A stretch of 64,000 nt of DNA from Colius striatus (Eukaryota > Chordata > Aves > Coliiformes > Coliidae). The stretch covers positions 1,353,501 through 1,417,500 of the forward strand of contig NC_084767.1 of NCBI RefSeq assembly GCF_028858725.1, written 5' to 3'. The position numbers were made by a program, and so were the translations under genes. The notes under the pieces were generated by a model. The model was not told the DNA's origin, did no database searches, and saw only the letters and a program-made list of their open reading frames with translations. This document shows positions 62,099 to 64,000 of this stretch, piece after piece; within the stretch, counting starts at the first letter, position 1, and each line of letters begins with the position of its first letter.

Positions 62099-62102
62099 GA
62101 TC

Positions 62103-64000
62103 CTATGTTTGTTTTGTATTTGCCACCTCTACATTTGAAGCACCGAGTCCTACTCTGTCTTTGAATACCTTTTCATATTAAGAAGAAATGTATCATTTTG
62201 AGAAAGGGAATATTAACTAATTGCTTGACTCTTAGGTAAATGCACATCAATAATTTTGTAAATATGGCTGTAGCTCCTGATACTTTGCAGTTTGGTCTGC
62301 TTGCCATATGCTACATGTAGGAGATGAATCTGTGGTATTGGGAAAACCCTCAGTGTCACACTTGAGGGAATTTCATGGAAATTTTTTCCACTAGGACTCC
62401 TCCAGAGAGATGTTCTGCACTGGGAGGAAGATGTGTACTGCGTAGCTTTTGGGCTCTGACAGAGGAGACTGGTTTCTCTTTTCTGCTTTAGGGGATCAGA
62501 GACATCAAAAAGGTTTTCAGAGGACAGCTGTCATTTAGCACCTGCATCCCAAGCTGCTGACATGGAGGGAAGAGGATGCTTTGTTGGCCACGTACAACTT
62601 GGAAGCTTTTCCCTCCTATTATGCTGATATTAGAGACTGGCAAAAACTGATCCTGATGGGAGTCTTGTGTGAAATTCACTGCAAGTTACTACTGCTTTTT
62701 GGCTGCTTTAGTAGTGCTAACCATATGCTATGCAGCTCAGCACAGCCCTGCTGCAGCTTCTCCTTGGCCCAACTTTTCCACTTGGCACCAGAGGTGCCAT
62801 AATTCATTACTGTACCAGGAAGGGGAAGAAAGTATGTTGTCTTGAAAGGAGTCCTAGGATCAATGGCATCGGGGAGTCAGTGACTTGAAGTGATAAAACA
62901 TGATTGATGATCATCCCAGGTCTCCAGGAGCTCAGTGCAGCATCTCTGTATTCACTGCATAGTGATGTCCTGCAAGGGAGATTAACTAGTAGGGGCTAGA
63001 GTCTACTGTGTAGCATACATGATCATATCTTCTGCCTGAGTGTCTTTATCCCATTGCTGTAGCCCTGCCCCACTTCTCTGTAGCTTTCTGCAGCATAGCC
63101 CAGGGAAAAGGAGAGTCATGTATAGCTTGTGATTTCTGTCACTTCAGTAAGTGTAAGCAAACAGTTCATTTTTGCCTTGTTTAATGTAACAAAGCAACTC
63201 ATCTTCTGGTTCTATGATTCTGTGGTTCAGAAACAAAGAAATCTGCTGCTACTGTTATATATGTTTTGTTTTGAATATACTCGTAGAAAAGCTGCATATT
63301 CTAATGCTTCCTTAATCCTTCACTTGCTTGCTTTCTGTCTCTTCCACTCCTGTTGCCCATGGGACAACCAGTGCTATGTTCAGGGGCATTCAGAGACTAT
63401 AGTGCCACCTCTTTCCCAGTTAGCACAGAAGATATCAAAACCAGGATGGTTTACTTTCTCAGGTTGACAAGTGCCATAACCAGGGGCCTTGCAAGCTGCT
63501 ATGGCAGAAGCTTCCACACATGGCCATCCAAACCCACTTTTATCTTTGTAAGAGTTTGGAACTTTAACAGCTTTGCAAAATTCACAAATCTTCTGTCTTT
63601 GTGTGGACTAAAGAATATTGGGAGCAAATGGGTGCTTATGGTATCTTTGCTTTGATGCTAGGATAAAATTCTCCACTGAGGCAAAGAGCTTTTCACAGGG
63701 TGATTGTTAGATGGGGAGCTGCTGGGGTGGGATTCCCTCCTCATACCTGCAGTTTACATCAGGAGAAGCTTTAGAGTATAATAACAGTTACCCATTATAC
63801 TTTGCTCATCTGCTGTGAGTGCCCAGAAGGATGTCCATTAGTTTCAGAGGAACACGTTGAGTAGAAATATATTCCAATGTCATTTGCCAGTTTTAAAAAC
63901 ATTTCTTGCTGCAGCTTTGTCTTTGGTCATGGCTCTTAAGAATTCTGGTTTTTCTTAACTGTAATGTGGAGATTGTGTTAAAAAAAAAACCAACCAAAAA
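62103..64000. other. SGCD intron to the window edge
   Basis: No recognised repeat or exon. The window ends in an A-rich stretch (63980-64000). Confidence 0.5.

Noticed and set aside
63209..63228. TTCTATGATTCTGTGG, like a CR1 octamer tail
   Set aside because: No CR1 sequence precedes it.
1..64000. CRISPR array, operons, tRNA or rRNA genes, or an intact mobile-element protein
   Set aside because: No spaced direct repeats, bacterial-type gene packing, tRNA fold or reverse-transcriptase motif was seen; the window is vertebrate intron.

Overview
The window looks like about 64 kb of bird nuclear DNA, almost all of it intron. It carries one recognisable protein-coding exon at 24594-24779 (+). This is the first coding exon of delta-sarcoglycan (SGCD), which encodes the short cytoplasmic tail and the membrane span of a muscle dystrophin-complex protein. 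The avian assignment rests on nine CR1 LINE 3' ends, several ending in the typical ATTCTRTG-like octamer tail, and on three ERVL-like solo LTRs of the TGTCATGGTTTAACCCC type that is abundant in neoavian birds. The CR1 subtype at 23.1-23.5 kb and 56.3-56.6 kb resembles copies I associate with woodpeckers and their relatives, but that is only an impression.

Layout. 1-24593 is the region upstream of the SGCD coding start. It must be at least partly intron, because the ATG follows a splice acceptor directly. It holds CR1 copies at 1.6, 5.6, 7.0, 21.9 and 23.1 kb and solo LTRs at 6.07 and 8.62 kb. A cluster of tandem repeats lies at 2.9-5.1 kb: 42 perfect CTTTT units joined to 30 perfect CCTCT units, a three-copy 33-bp minisatellite, and a second CCTCT array. 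24780-64000 is intron downstream of the exon. It contains CR1 copies at 29.4, 34.7, 52.5 and 56.3 kb and a 926-bp solo LTR at 61.2 kb. The next SGCD exon was not found by eye and probably lies beyond the window.

No other gene is supported. Nearly all other open frames lack family similarity and are short, repeat-derived or chance. Two antisense open stretches, at about 12.1-12.4 and 32.8-33.1 kb, have plausible splice signals and are flagged as weak exon candidates. GC/CpG patches at 13.0, 28.8, 45.5 and 58.9 kb, and AT-rich stretches with clustered homeodomain-, octamer- or CCAAT-like motifs, are possible intronic regulatory elements. Testing that needs cross-species alignment. I found no CRISPR, operon, tRNA, rRNA or intact mobile-element protein, and no evidence of a new multi-gene system.
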